Shown: positions 5,652-11,776 of the stretch, one piece after another
Position numbering within the stretch: position 1 is the stretch's first letter
Layout of the letters: each line of letters opens with the position of its first letter
Assembly: GCA_043760535.1 (NCBI GenBank)
Contig: JAYUOV010000189.1
Span: forward strand, 1 to 11,776
Reading direction: 5' to 3'
Origin: JAZKFT01 sp043760535
GTDB lineage: Bacteria > Bacteroidota > Bacteroidia > Chitinophagales > Chitinophagaceae
DNA: 11,776 nt
The notes under the pieces: model-generated
The model's input: the letters and a program-made list of their open reading frames with translations, nothing else
Database searches by the model: none
Told to the model about the DNA's origin: nothing
Translations under genes and position numbers: made by a program

Positions 5652-6347
5652 ATGAAATTTTACCTCACCCATACGCCCTGGTGGCTTAAAAAAATATATC
5701 CCACCTGTATTTGGGATATACCCGTTACCGGCAAAACCATTTTTCTAACTTTTGATGATGGCCCGCATGAAACAGCTACACCGTTTGTATTGCAGCAACT
5801 GGAACAATACAAAGCAAAAGCCACGTTTTTTTGTATTGGTAAAAATGTAGCACAACACTCCGAAATATTTGAGCAAATAAAAAAAGGTGGCCATGCTGTG
5901 GCTAATCATACCATGTACCACGCCAATGGCTGGAAAACAGATGATGATGCTTACATTAAAGAAATTGCAGATGCAGATGTATTGATTGGTTCCCATCTTT
6001 TCAGGCCGCCTTACGGCAGAATTAAAAGGTCACAAATTTTGAAAATACAAGGAGTCAAGGATCAAGGTTCAGGAATCAAGGTTCACATATCAGACATCAA
6101 ACTTCAGAAATCAGAAATCAGAAATCAGAAATCAAAAATTATCATGTGGTCTGTTTTGTCGGGTGATTTTGATACGGAGATTGATGGCGAAAAATGCTTT
6201 CAAAATGTAATACGAAAAATAAAACCGGGCAGCATTATCGTTTTTCATGATAGCCAGAAAGCCTTGCCACGGCTGCAATACGCCTTACCCAAGCTGCTGC
6301 AATGGATGCAGGAAAATGGGTATGTGTCGGACGCTATACATTTATAG
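5652..6347 (+). CDS. NodB-type polysaccharide deacetylase with a repeat-encoded insertion
   Basis: This 231-residue protein belongs to the NodB/carbohydrate esterase 4 group, metal-dependent hydrolases that remove N-acetyl groups from peptidoglycan, chitin oligomers or other polysaccharides. All five motifs are visible: TFDDGP (33-38), NHTMYH (85-90) with metal-binding H86 and H90, RPPYG (118-122), MWSVLSGDFD (165-174) and IVFHDS (196-201) with H199. No signal peptide is seen, so the location is uncertain. The ATG at 5652 is preferred to a TTG two codons upstream because it begins 2 bases after the toxin stop. Residues 135-162 are encoded by a tract of twelve 7-bp repeats and form four 7-residue repeats, best seen as DIKLQKS and EIRNQKS. 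The insertion lies between motifs 3 and 4, where relatives have a short loop. A terminator follows at 6505-6533. Confidence 0.88.
   Translation: MKFYLTHTPWWLKKIYPTCIWDIPVTGKTIFLTFDDGPHETATPFVLQQLEQYKAKATFFCIGKNVAQHSEIFEQIKKGGHAVANHTMYHANGWKTDDDAYIKEIADADVLIGSHLFRPPYGRIKRSQILKIQGVKDQGSGIKVHISDIKLQKSEIRNQKSKIIMWSVLSGDFDTEIDGEKCFQNVIRKIKPGSIIVFHDSQKALPRLQYALPKLLQWMQENGYVSDAIHL
6054..6137 (+). repeat. Array of twelve 7-bp repeats inside a coding sequence
   Basis: Twelve consecutive heptamers follow the pattern (A/T/G)TCA followed by three bases. The last part is the most regular: ATCAGAA occurs three times at 6110-6130, flanked by TTCAGAA and ATCAAAA. Earlier units are ATCAAGG (twice), TTCAGGA, TTCACAT, ATCAGAC and ATCAAAC. 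The length is 84 bases, which is 4 x 21, so the array keeps the reading frame and repeats every seven residues in the protein. Units grow more uniform toward the 3' side, as expected of an array that expands there. Confidence 0.9.
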
Positions 6348-6350
6348 TTG

Positions 6351-6383
6351 TTGCGAATACCGTACGACGGTGGTGCTAACAAT
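6351..6383 (+). repeat. Possible degenerate copy of the 31-bp repeat
   Basis: TTGCGAATACCGT followed by GTGGTGCTAACAAT resembles the two blocks TTGCGACGCTCCGTT and AGTGCTACTAT of the better copies, with small gaps. Its GTGCTA can pair with TAGCAC of the inverted copy at 6420-6450, giving a loose hairpin just after the deacetylase stop. Likeness is partial and could be chance. Confidence 0.3.
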
Positions 6384-6419
6384 AACCACTAGTCTATTAT
6401 GTCTGTTGATAAAAGCCAA

Positions 6420-6450
6420 ATAGTAGCACTACTTTTCAACGGAGCGTCGC
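6420..6450 (-). repeat. 31-bp dispersed repeat, copy 1 (inverted)
   Basis: On the minus strand it reads GCGACGCTCCGTT, a 7-base spacer, then AGTGCTACTAT. The copy at 8273-8303 has the same two blocks (13 and 11 bases, all identical) with the same spacer length on the plus strand. The sequence GCCAAATAGTAG occurs at 6415-6426 over its left edge and again at 6458-6469. No reading frame covers it. Confidence 0.7.
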
Positions 6451-6504
6451 CAATGTCGCCAAATAGTAGTACAAAAGCTTGGCTCCAAAAGATACATCCA
6501 AACA

Positions 6505-6533
6505 AAAAAGGAAGCCCAAAAGACTTCCTTTTT
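6505..6533. terminator. Bidirectional intrinsic terminator
   Basis: A perfect 10-bp stem pairs AAAAAGGAAG (6505-6514) with CTTCCTTTTT (6524-6533) around a 9-base loop. The T-run on the plus strand serves the deacetylase operon. The A-run before the stem gives a T-run on the minus strand and so can also end the peptidase transcript arriving from the right. It lies between the two convergent stops at 6347 and 6583. Confidence 0.85.
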
Positions 6534-6543
6534 ATTATTCGTT

Positions 6544-6578
6544 CAATGACAATTTACAAATGACCCATTGACCAATAA
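6544..6578 (+). repeat. Loose 7-bp periodic tract beside the peptidase gene end
   Basis: In steps of seven the units are CAATGAC, AATTTAC, AAATGAC, CCATTGA and CCAATAA. It contains TGACCCATTGAC (6561-6572), a 12-base word found identically at 2942-2953 in the gap after the DNA glycosylase. Periodicity is imperfect. Confidence 0.4.
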
Positions 6579-6582
6579 AGTG

Positions 6583-8181
6583 CTATTTTTTATTAATCTC
6601 CACAATAGCATAAGCCACACCTTTATCACCCGCAGGGGAAGAGAAACGCATATTGCCTTTGCCAGTGCTGCTTACCTGCATACGGCCAGTGCTGGCACCC
6701 ATAGTGCTTAATGCACCCGACACTGCAGTGGCATAATTGGTGCGGTTTTTACTAATGGTTTGGTTAAGGTTATACCAGTTCAGTTCCTGCTTGCTTACTA
6801 CCACGGCTATGTAATCTTTGGTTCCAATATCATCCGGTTTCATGCTTCTATCTTTAGGAAACATGCGGTAACCAGTAATGCCGCAATAAGGGCTATAGGC
6901 CGTTTTGGTAGGGTCGTCCTTTTTTGGGTAGGGAAATAATGTGTAACTGCTATTGTCCGTTTCTTGGCCAAAAACATATATATAACATTCGTTGGTATTT
7001 TTTACCTCTACCCTAAAAGTGGTGGCTTTAGGAATGGTGGCACTGCTAAAAACATTGTTAGTGCCGCCACTTAAAGGAAGATATGCTTTAGGTTTTCCGG
7101 CCACGGTTTCTACCAAGCCCACTTCGCAATCGAAGGGTTGGTTAAGGGCAGCACCCTGTTTGGGCAATGGATCCACACCGTAAGCTTCCCGTAAAAAGTT
7201 TTGAAAATCGGCATAGCGAACCCAGCCAATGCCATTTTCGCCCCACTCCGATCCCCAGCTGTTCATAATTTGGATGGCACCACCGGCCATGCGGTCGTCG
7301 TACCCAATTACGCACATGGCGTGGCCGCCAAAGCCCATCTGCTGCTGGTCTTCAGCGGTAGGCCGCCAAAGTTGTTGGCCCATCATGCCTTCCATAAAAC
7401 TGCCGCCCACCATCATGCCGATAATAACTGGTGCGTCTTTAGCAAGGTGTTCTTTAATAGCCCTGATATTGATGCCGTTTACATCTTCGCTGCTGGTAAG
7501 CCTGGTAAAACCGTGTATTTTGTAACTAGCGGCTTCCTGCATTTGGCCATTGCCCGGCCCGCGGCTACAGTTACTTTCATCGTACGGAAATTCGCTGAGT
7601 GGTAAAGAGCCATTACGCTGCATAAACTCCATGGCACGGATTATATAACTGCCCTGGCAGCCATCGAGGCCTATTTGATTGTATAAAAATGAAGGGCTAA
7701 AGGCAGCCTGCTCGGGGTTTACGCCTTTACTGGCCGCTTCCATAATGGTACGGGCACCATAAGCTGCACTCCACGCCACGCAACTTCCCTGCCGGCCCTG
7801 GTTTTGGCGTTGCGGTGCAAACTTTAATAGGCTTACCATTTCCGGCAATGGGTTTTTTACGTTGTCGTCGCTGAGGCCCTCATATACATTAGCCTTGGCA
7901 AATTCTTTAGGGTCGAGCGTACCGCCTTTAGAAAACTGCGAAACCGTATTGCTAAGTCCACTACAACTTTTTTGCCCCAGTAAAAAATAAGCAGCCACGC
8001 CTGCTATTAAAATAAAAATGCCAAACTTGCTTTTAAATAAGCCCATTAAGAGTGGCAACAAAGCAAAAATGCCTCCACCACCACCGCCGCCGGGTACACG
8101 GCCACCACCACCGCCGCCACCCGAATTGTTGTCGTTGTATTCATTTTGATCCTGCGGATCATCTACCATACGTACTGGCAT
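6583..8181 (-). CDS. Glycine-rich, membrane-anchored papain-like (C1) cysteine peptidase
   Basis: This 532-residue protein has a papain-family domain. QNQGRQGSCVAWSAAYGART (126-145) holds the oxyanion-hole Q128 and nucleophile C134. GGHAMCVIGYDD (285-296) holds H287, and IQIMNSWGSEWGENGIGWV (303-321) holds N307, so the catalytic set is complete. The N-terminus is unusual: a polar start of about 20 residues, two runs of seven glycines (21-27, 31-37), then hydrophobic stretches at 38-49 and 54-69. This suggests a cytoplasmic tail and one or two membrane passes, with the peptidase likely in the periplasm. Beyond about 360 lies a second domain with TFRVEVKNTNECYIYVFGQE and later YIAVVVSKQEL, resembling DUF4384-type domains found C-terminal to such peptidases. 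There is no obvious propeptide; 80-120 could serve as one. Substrate is unknown. The gene stands alone, bracketed by inverted copies of a 31-bp repeat. Confidence 0.88.
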   Translation of the reverse strand: MPVRMVDDPQDQNEYNDNNSGGGGGGGRVPGGGGGGGIFALLPLLMGLFKSKFGIFILIAGVAAYFLLGQKSCSGLSNTVSQFSKGGTLDPKEFAKANVYEGLSDDNVKNPLPEMVSLLKFAPQRQNQGRQGSCVAWSAAYGARTIMEAASKGVNPEQAAFSPSFLYNQIGLDGCQGSYIIRAMEFMQRNGSLPLSEFPYDESNCSRGPGNGQMQEAASYKIHGFTRLTSSEDVNGINIRAIKEHLAKDAPVIIGMMVGGSFMEGMMGQQLWRPTAEDQQQMGFGGHAMCVIGYDDRMAGGAIQIMNSWGSEWGENGIGWVRYADFQNFLREAYGVDPLPKQGAALNQPFDCEVGLVETVAGKPKAYLPLSGGTNNVFSSATIPKATTFRVEVKNTNECYIYVFGQETDNSSYTLFPYPKKDDPTKTAYSPYCGITGYRMFPKDRSMKPDDIGTKDYIAVVVSKQELNWYNLNQTISKNRTNYATAVSGALSTMGASTGRMQVSSTGKGNMRFSSPAGDKGVAYAIVEINKK

Positions 8182-8272
8182 AACTTGTTATTTTAGTAAT
8201 TAAAGTAAAGGCATTTTTTTGGGGCAATAAATATTTTGTTTATCAGCTTTTGTACCTTGATGAAGCTTCGTT

Positions 8273-8303
8273 GCGACGCTCCGTTCAAGGCCAGTGCTAC
8301 TAT
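8273..8303 (+). repeat. 31-bp dispersed repeat, copy 2
   Basis: GCGACGCTCCGTT (8273-8285) and AGTGCTACTAT (8293-8303), separated by 7 bases, match copy 1 at 6420-6450 in the opposite orientation. The flanks GAAGCT (8262-8267) and AGCTTC (8306-8311) are complementary, so a 50-base element with a 6-bp terminal stem is possible. It lies in the 167-base gap between the efflux operon end and the peptidase gene. Confidence 0.7.
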
Positions 8304-8348
8304 GTAGCTTCCCTAAACTTTAACAAGGCTTACTATCGGCAGTCGTTG

Positions 8349-9485
8349 CTAATCTTCCGATTTATTTTTCATCATCATTAATAAAGAATAGGCTCCTTTA
8401 ATTACAAAACCAGCGCTTGCTATATTTTTCTTTTCAGCCAATACAATCTCGGTAAATCCATTTTCGGTTTCGCCCACATTTACTTCTACCATTTCAAATT
8501 GATCTTTACTTTTTACCTGGTAAATAAACTGCTTGCCTTCGAACCTTACAACTGCATCGGTTGGTAATACAAAAGCCCGGTTCTTTTTCACTTCTATTTC
8601 GGCATTCATATAGGTGCCAGGAAGTAATGCATGGTCGTAATCTTCAAAGTGGCAGTGCACTTCGGTATTACCATCTGTTGATAAATCTTTGCCAATCAGC
8701 AATATTTCGCAGGGGTGTTTTTTATTGGGGTCGTTATTGGTAAATGCCATTAATTTTTGCCCGATATAAAGCTTATCAATGTCCTTCTCAAACACCCTTA
8801 ATGCCAGATGAATATCAGTTGGATTAATCAGCTCGAAGAGGACTTCTGTAGGCGATACATATTTACCAATATTTACATTTACTTTAGAAACATAGCCAGC
8901 TATAGGTGCGTAAATATTTACACTTCGGGTAATGCTTGTTTCGCTTATTTTATTGAGATTGATACCAGCCAGTTGCAGCTTTTCGGCCAGTGCTGTAATT
9001 AATATCCGCTGGCTTCTAAAGTCGGCCTCGGCTTGCTGATACACTTTGTCGCTGCTGGCCTGGCTTTGGTTCAGCTCCTTCTGGCGTTTGTATTCATTTT
9101 CTAAAAAACTAATTTTTGCCTTCGCTGTTAAATAATCCTGCTGTAACTGAATGTACTGCTGGTCTTCTACCACAGCTATTACTTCGCCTTTGTTAATGTG
9201 CATACCGGGCAGCAGCTTGGTCGTTTTTAAATAGCCGCCCAATGGCACACTAATAGAAACCATATTTTGAGGCGGCACATCTATTTTACCATTCATTTTT
9301 AAGATGGATGCAATTTCCTGTTGCTGTATGTTGCCCGTTACAATGCCGGCATTTTTCATTTGTACATCGGTAAGTGCAACGATGGTTTCGCTGCCACCGT
9401 TTGCTGACGGTTCTTCTGTATTTTTCTTTTCGCCACAGGCAAAAAGAATGCTTATAAAGCATGATATTATTAGTAGGTACTTCAT
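8349..9485 (-). CDS. RND efflux membrane-fusion lipoprotein (CusB/CzcB-type adaptor)
   Basis: This 378-residue protein is the periplasmic adaptor that links the inner-membrane RND pump to the outer-membrane channel. It begins with a lipoprotein signal peptide whose lipobox LFAC ends at C17, so the protein should be lipid-anchored. A beta-barrel hybrid (lipoyl) half lies at about 73-108 with PLGGYLKTTKLLPGMHINKG, and the second half at 188-218 with IYAPIAGYVSKVNVNIGKYV. Between them a long helical hairpin (110-180) is rich in Q, E and K. Beta-barrel and membrane-proximal domains follow (220-375). The gene begins 11 bases after the pump stop with no promoter between, so they form one operon. 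Metal specificity is not readable; no N-terminal Met or His metal-site cluster as in CusB is obvious. Confidence 0.9.
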   Translation of the reverse strand: MKYLLIISCFISILFACGEKKNTEEPSANGGSETIVALTDVQMKNAGIVTGNIQQQEIASILKMNGKIDVPPQNMVSISVPLGGYLKTTKLLPGMHINKGEVIAVVEDQQYIQLQQDYLTAKAKISFLENEYKRQKELNQSQASSDKVYQQAEADFRSQRILITALAEKLQLAGINLNKISETSITRSVNIYAPIAGYVSKVNVNIGKYVSPTEVLFELINPTDIHLALRVFEKDIDKLYIGQKLMAFTNNDPNKKHPCEILLIGKDLSTDGNTEVHCHFEDYDHALLPGTYMNAEIEVKKNRAFVLPTDAVVRFEGKQFIYQVKSKDQFEMVEVNVGETENGFTEIVLAEKKNIASAGFVIKGAYSLLMMMKNKSED

Positions 9486-9496
9486 GTTCGGTATTG

Positions 9497-11776
9497 CTAT
9501 TTGCTAATGAGATAATTAAGTTGGATAACCGATTCGTTGAGGTTGTTAACGGCTTCTATATAGTCGTTTTTTACAGTAGTTGCCTGGTGGATTAACTGCA
9601 CCCAATCGAGGTAATTGATAGTGCCGGCTGCAAGTTGCTGATTGGCTGTAACCTTTATCAATGCTGCATTTTTTAAAGCTTTGTTTTCAAAATATTGTAC
9701 TGTTTGCTGGTGCTTACTATATTGGGCTATTGCTATTTGGTATTCGCTTTGCAAAGCCTGTAGCCCCACGGCATAATTACTTTCGGCCACCTGCCTGTTC
9801 ATCATGGCACTAGTTATTTTTTCCTTTTGTGCTTTGGCAAAAATGGGGATGCCTACACCTACCTGTACCGAACTAAAACGCCTGGAACTTGGATACAATT
9901 TGTTATCGGCACCGGCGCCTTGGAAACTGGTGTTATTATACCCCACCGACATTTCTGGAAGCAGCCTGCTTTTCTCTAATTGCAGCATCGCATCAGCCGT
10001 TTGCTGTTGCTGCAGTATTGCTTTTAAAGCCGGATGTTCTTTCAGTAATGCAGTATCGGTTGCAGCTCCTGTTTCCATTTTATATGCTTTAGAAACGGGA
10101 ACAAATATGGCTGCCGAGTTTAGCAATAACTGAAACTGCATTTGCACCATTGCCGAATCCTGTTGTAATTGTAACAGTTGCAAACGTATCTGTCCCAGTT
10201 GGGCTTCTGCACTGACTTTTTCCAGCAGATTGGTTTCGCCTTTAGCCAAACGTAGTTCCGCTTTTTTATAAAAAGCCGTGTAAAGACTATCTGCATTTTG
10301 CAATAATTGCTTTTTTTCTGCCATGTAAATAATTGTAAAAAAAGCCTGAGCCACCTGCTTTTTTAATGTAGCTTCTTTAACGGCTACCTGCAGCTCACCA
10401 GCCTTCCATTCCTGCTGCAATACTTCTTTTTGGCTGCTGTACACTTTCGGAAAACTGAAAGACTGCGAAACACCAAATTTGGTATCGGTATAAATGCTGT
10501 TTATCTGGCCCGCCTCTGCAGTAAAAGCGGTAAAAGGGATGGCTTTTGCAGTCTTTATAAGCTGCTGCCGGTACAGTGCTTTCAGTTGCTCATTTTTTAC
10601 CAACAGATTATTTTTTATAGCCGTATCTGTGGCTGCCTGTAACGTAATGCCAGTTTGTGAAAAGGTAGTATTACCCAAGCCAAACAAAAACAATATTACA
10701 GCCACTGTTCCGGGAAGTGTACCAGGCTTTTTATCTCTTGCTATTCCCTTCTCGAACATGATGTATAATACCGGCAGTACGAATAATGTTAGAAACGTAG
10801 CAATCAGCAAACCACCAATTACAACGGTGGCTAAAGGCCGCTGCACTTCGGCACCTGCACCAATACTTAAGGCCATTGGCAAAAAGCCCAGCGAAGCCAC
10901 CAAGGCTGTCATTAACACAGGCCGCAACCTTATTTTGGTACCCATAAGAACAATACGTTTTAAGTCTGTAATCCCTTCCATTTTTAAGCGGTTAAACTCT
11001 GCTATTAATACAATGCCATTTAATACAGCCACACCAAATAAAGCAATAAAACCCACGCCGGCACTAATGCTAAAAGGCATGCCACGTATGGCTAAAAATA
11101 AAATGCCGCCAATGGCAGAGAGTGGGATGGCCGAGTATATAAGCAACCCATGCTTTATAGAATTGAACGCAAAATACAGCAGCAGAAAAATGAGTAGTAG
11201 CGAAACCGGCACTGCAATCATTAACCGCTTTTTGGCAGCGTTCAGGTTTTCGAAAGCACCACCATAGGTTACGTAGTAGCCGGTTGAAAATTTTAGTTGC
11301 TTTTCTACTTTGCTCTGCAACTCATTTACTATTGTTTGCACATCGCGGCCTTTCACATTAAAGCCTACCACAATCCTTCTTTTGGCATCTTCTCTTTGTA
11401 TTTGGTTAGGGCCATCCTTTATCTGCACATTGGCCAATTGATACAGAGGTATTTGTGTGCCATTTGGTGCAGGTATCAGCAGGTTCTGCACATCTTTTAC
11501 ATCTTGTTTTAATGCACCTTTTAGCCGTACCACTACATCAAAACGCTTTTCGCCTTCGAACAGGATACCGGCACTTTGCCCGGCAAAAGCAGTATTCACC
11601 ACCTTATTAATATCTGTAATATTGAGGTTGTATTGTGCTATGGTATTTCTATTGTAATGAATGATGATTTGTGGCATGCCAGATACGGCTTCTACATACA
11701 GATTTTTAGCACCATCTACTGTGTTTACAATACTGCCAAGCAGATTGGCATAGGCCGCAAGTGTGTCCAGGTTTTC
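9497..11776 (-). CDS. CusA/CzcA-type RND efflux permease fused to a TolC-like channel (incomplete)
   Basis: The frame is open to the right edge, so only the C-terminal 759 residues are visible (numbered here from the edge). Residues 1-184 are the end of the second periplasmic loop. Five membrane helices follow at about 185-204, 209-230, 237-261, 286-305 and 315-341, equal to TM8-TM12 of heavy-metal RND pumps, with the family block AGVGFIALFGVAVLNGIVLI. A basic linker (343-350) leads to a hydrophobic segment (355-369) ending in TTFSQ, which looks like an internal signal peptide. Residues 376-759 are a TolC/CzcC-like outer-membrane efflux protein: two repeats of long Gln/Lys/Glu-rich helices and a beta part with SVQVGVGIPIF. 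Proton-driven metal export is the family role. Such fusions are known in Bacteroidota. The membrane-fusion partner follows in the same operon. Confidence 0.93.
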   Translation of the reverse strand, partial: ENLDTLAAYANLLGSIVNTVDGAKNLYVEAVSGMPQIIIHYNRNTIAQYNLNITDINKVVNTAFAGQSAGILFEGEKRFDVVVRLKGALKQDVKDVQNLLIPAPNGTQIPLYQLANVQIKDGPNQIQREDAKRRIVVGFNVKGRDVQTIVNELQSKVEKQLKFSTGYYVTYGGAFENLNAAKKRLMIAVPVSLLLIFLLLYFAFNSIKHGLLIYSAIPLSAIGGILFLAIRGMPFSISAGVGFIALFGVAVLNGIVLIAEFNRLKMEGITDLKRIVLMGTKIRLRPVLMTALVASLGFLPMALSIGAGAEVQRPLATVVIGGLLIATFLTLFVLPVLYIMFEKGIARDKKPGTLPGTVAVILFLFGLGNTTFSQTGITLQAATDTAIKNNLLVKNEQLKALYRQQLIKTAKAIPFTAFTAEAGQINSIYTDTKFGVSQSFSFPKVYSSQKEVLQQEWKAGELQVAVKEATLKKQVAQAFFTIIYMAEKKQLLQNADSLYTAFYKKAELRLAKGETNLLEKVSAEAQLGQIRLQLLQLQQDSAMVQMQFQLLLNSAAIFVPVSKAYKMETGAATDTALLKEHPALKAILQQQQTADAMLQLEKSRLLPEMSVGYNNTSFQGAGADNKLYPSSRRFSSVQVGVGIPIFAKAQKEKITSAMMNRQVAESNYAVGLQALQSEYQIAIAQYSKHQQTVQYFENKALKNAALIKVTANQQLAAGTINYLDWVQLIHQATTVKNDYIEAVNNLNESVIQLNYLISK

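Noticed and set aside
6054..6137. CRISPR array
   Set aside because: The units are 7 bases with no spacers, and the tract is translated as part of the deacetylase; there are no cas genes nearby.
7201..7605. Plus-strand open frames over the papain-like peptidase
   Set aside because: They lie opposite the conserved catalytic blocks of the minus-strand peptidase and have no recognisable protein features.
10494..11267. Long plus-strand open frame (257 residues) opposite the RND permease
   Set aside because: It mirrors the membrane-helix codons of a clear minus-strand RND protein, its translation has no family features, and no independent promoter or start context supports it.

Overview
The window looks like chromosomal DNA from a Bacteroidota bacterium, probably of the Chitinophagaceae type. 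The reasons are AT-rich intergenic DNA, ATG starts without clear Shine-Dalgarno sites, TAnnTTTG-type -7 promoter elements close to start codons, signal peptides ending in A-Q, a Bacteroidota-style lipobox, and an RND pump fused to a TolC-like domain. The lineage is inferred from style, not from a marker-gene comparison. No rRNA, tRNA, CRISPR array, transposase or integrase was found.

Layout. Positions 1-200 hold no callable gene. At 201-560 lies a RelB/RelE-type toxin-antitoxin locus whose antitoxin is intact and whose toxin is a frameshifted, truncated remnant. Next come a membrane-anchored GH25 lysozyme (569-1345) and a small two-helix membrane protein (1496-1753), which meets a secreted DUF4440/SnoaL-like protein (2170-1748, minus) tail to tail. 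An AlkA-type DNA glycosylase (2256-2852) and a small secreted protein (3034-3513) follow, the latter converging on gltX (5028-3502, minus). Divergent from gltX is a compact three-gene set: antitoxin, PemK/MazF toxin and a NodB-type polysaccharide deacetylase (5094-6347). A bidirectional hairpin terminator separates it from a glycine-rich, membrane-anchored papain-like peptidase (8181-6583, minus). The right end is a minus-strand metal-efflux operon: a CusA/CzcA-type RND permease fused to a TolC-like domain (9497 to the right edge, incomplete), then its lipoprotein membrane-fusion partner (9485-8349). No gene-free stretch exceeds 300 bases; the largest is 6348-6582.

The genes are mostly unrelated housekeeping, envelope and stress functions. 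The clearest joint function is the efflux operon, in which inner-membrane pump, outer-membrane channel and periplasmic adaptor are encoded by two genes. The toxin-antitoxin pair is likely co-transcribed with the deacetylase, because the start and stop codons are 2 bases apart.

The most unusual signals are repeats. A tract of twelve 7-bp units sits inside the deacetylase gene. At 84 bp it keeps the reading frame and encodes four 7-residue repeats between two conserved NodB blocks. Similar 7-bp periodic tracts sit at several gene boundaries, two of them starting exactly at a TAG stop codon. A separate 31-bp repeat occurs in inverted orientation on either side of the papain-like peptidase gene.
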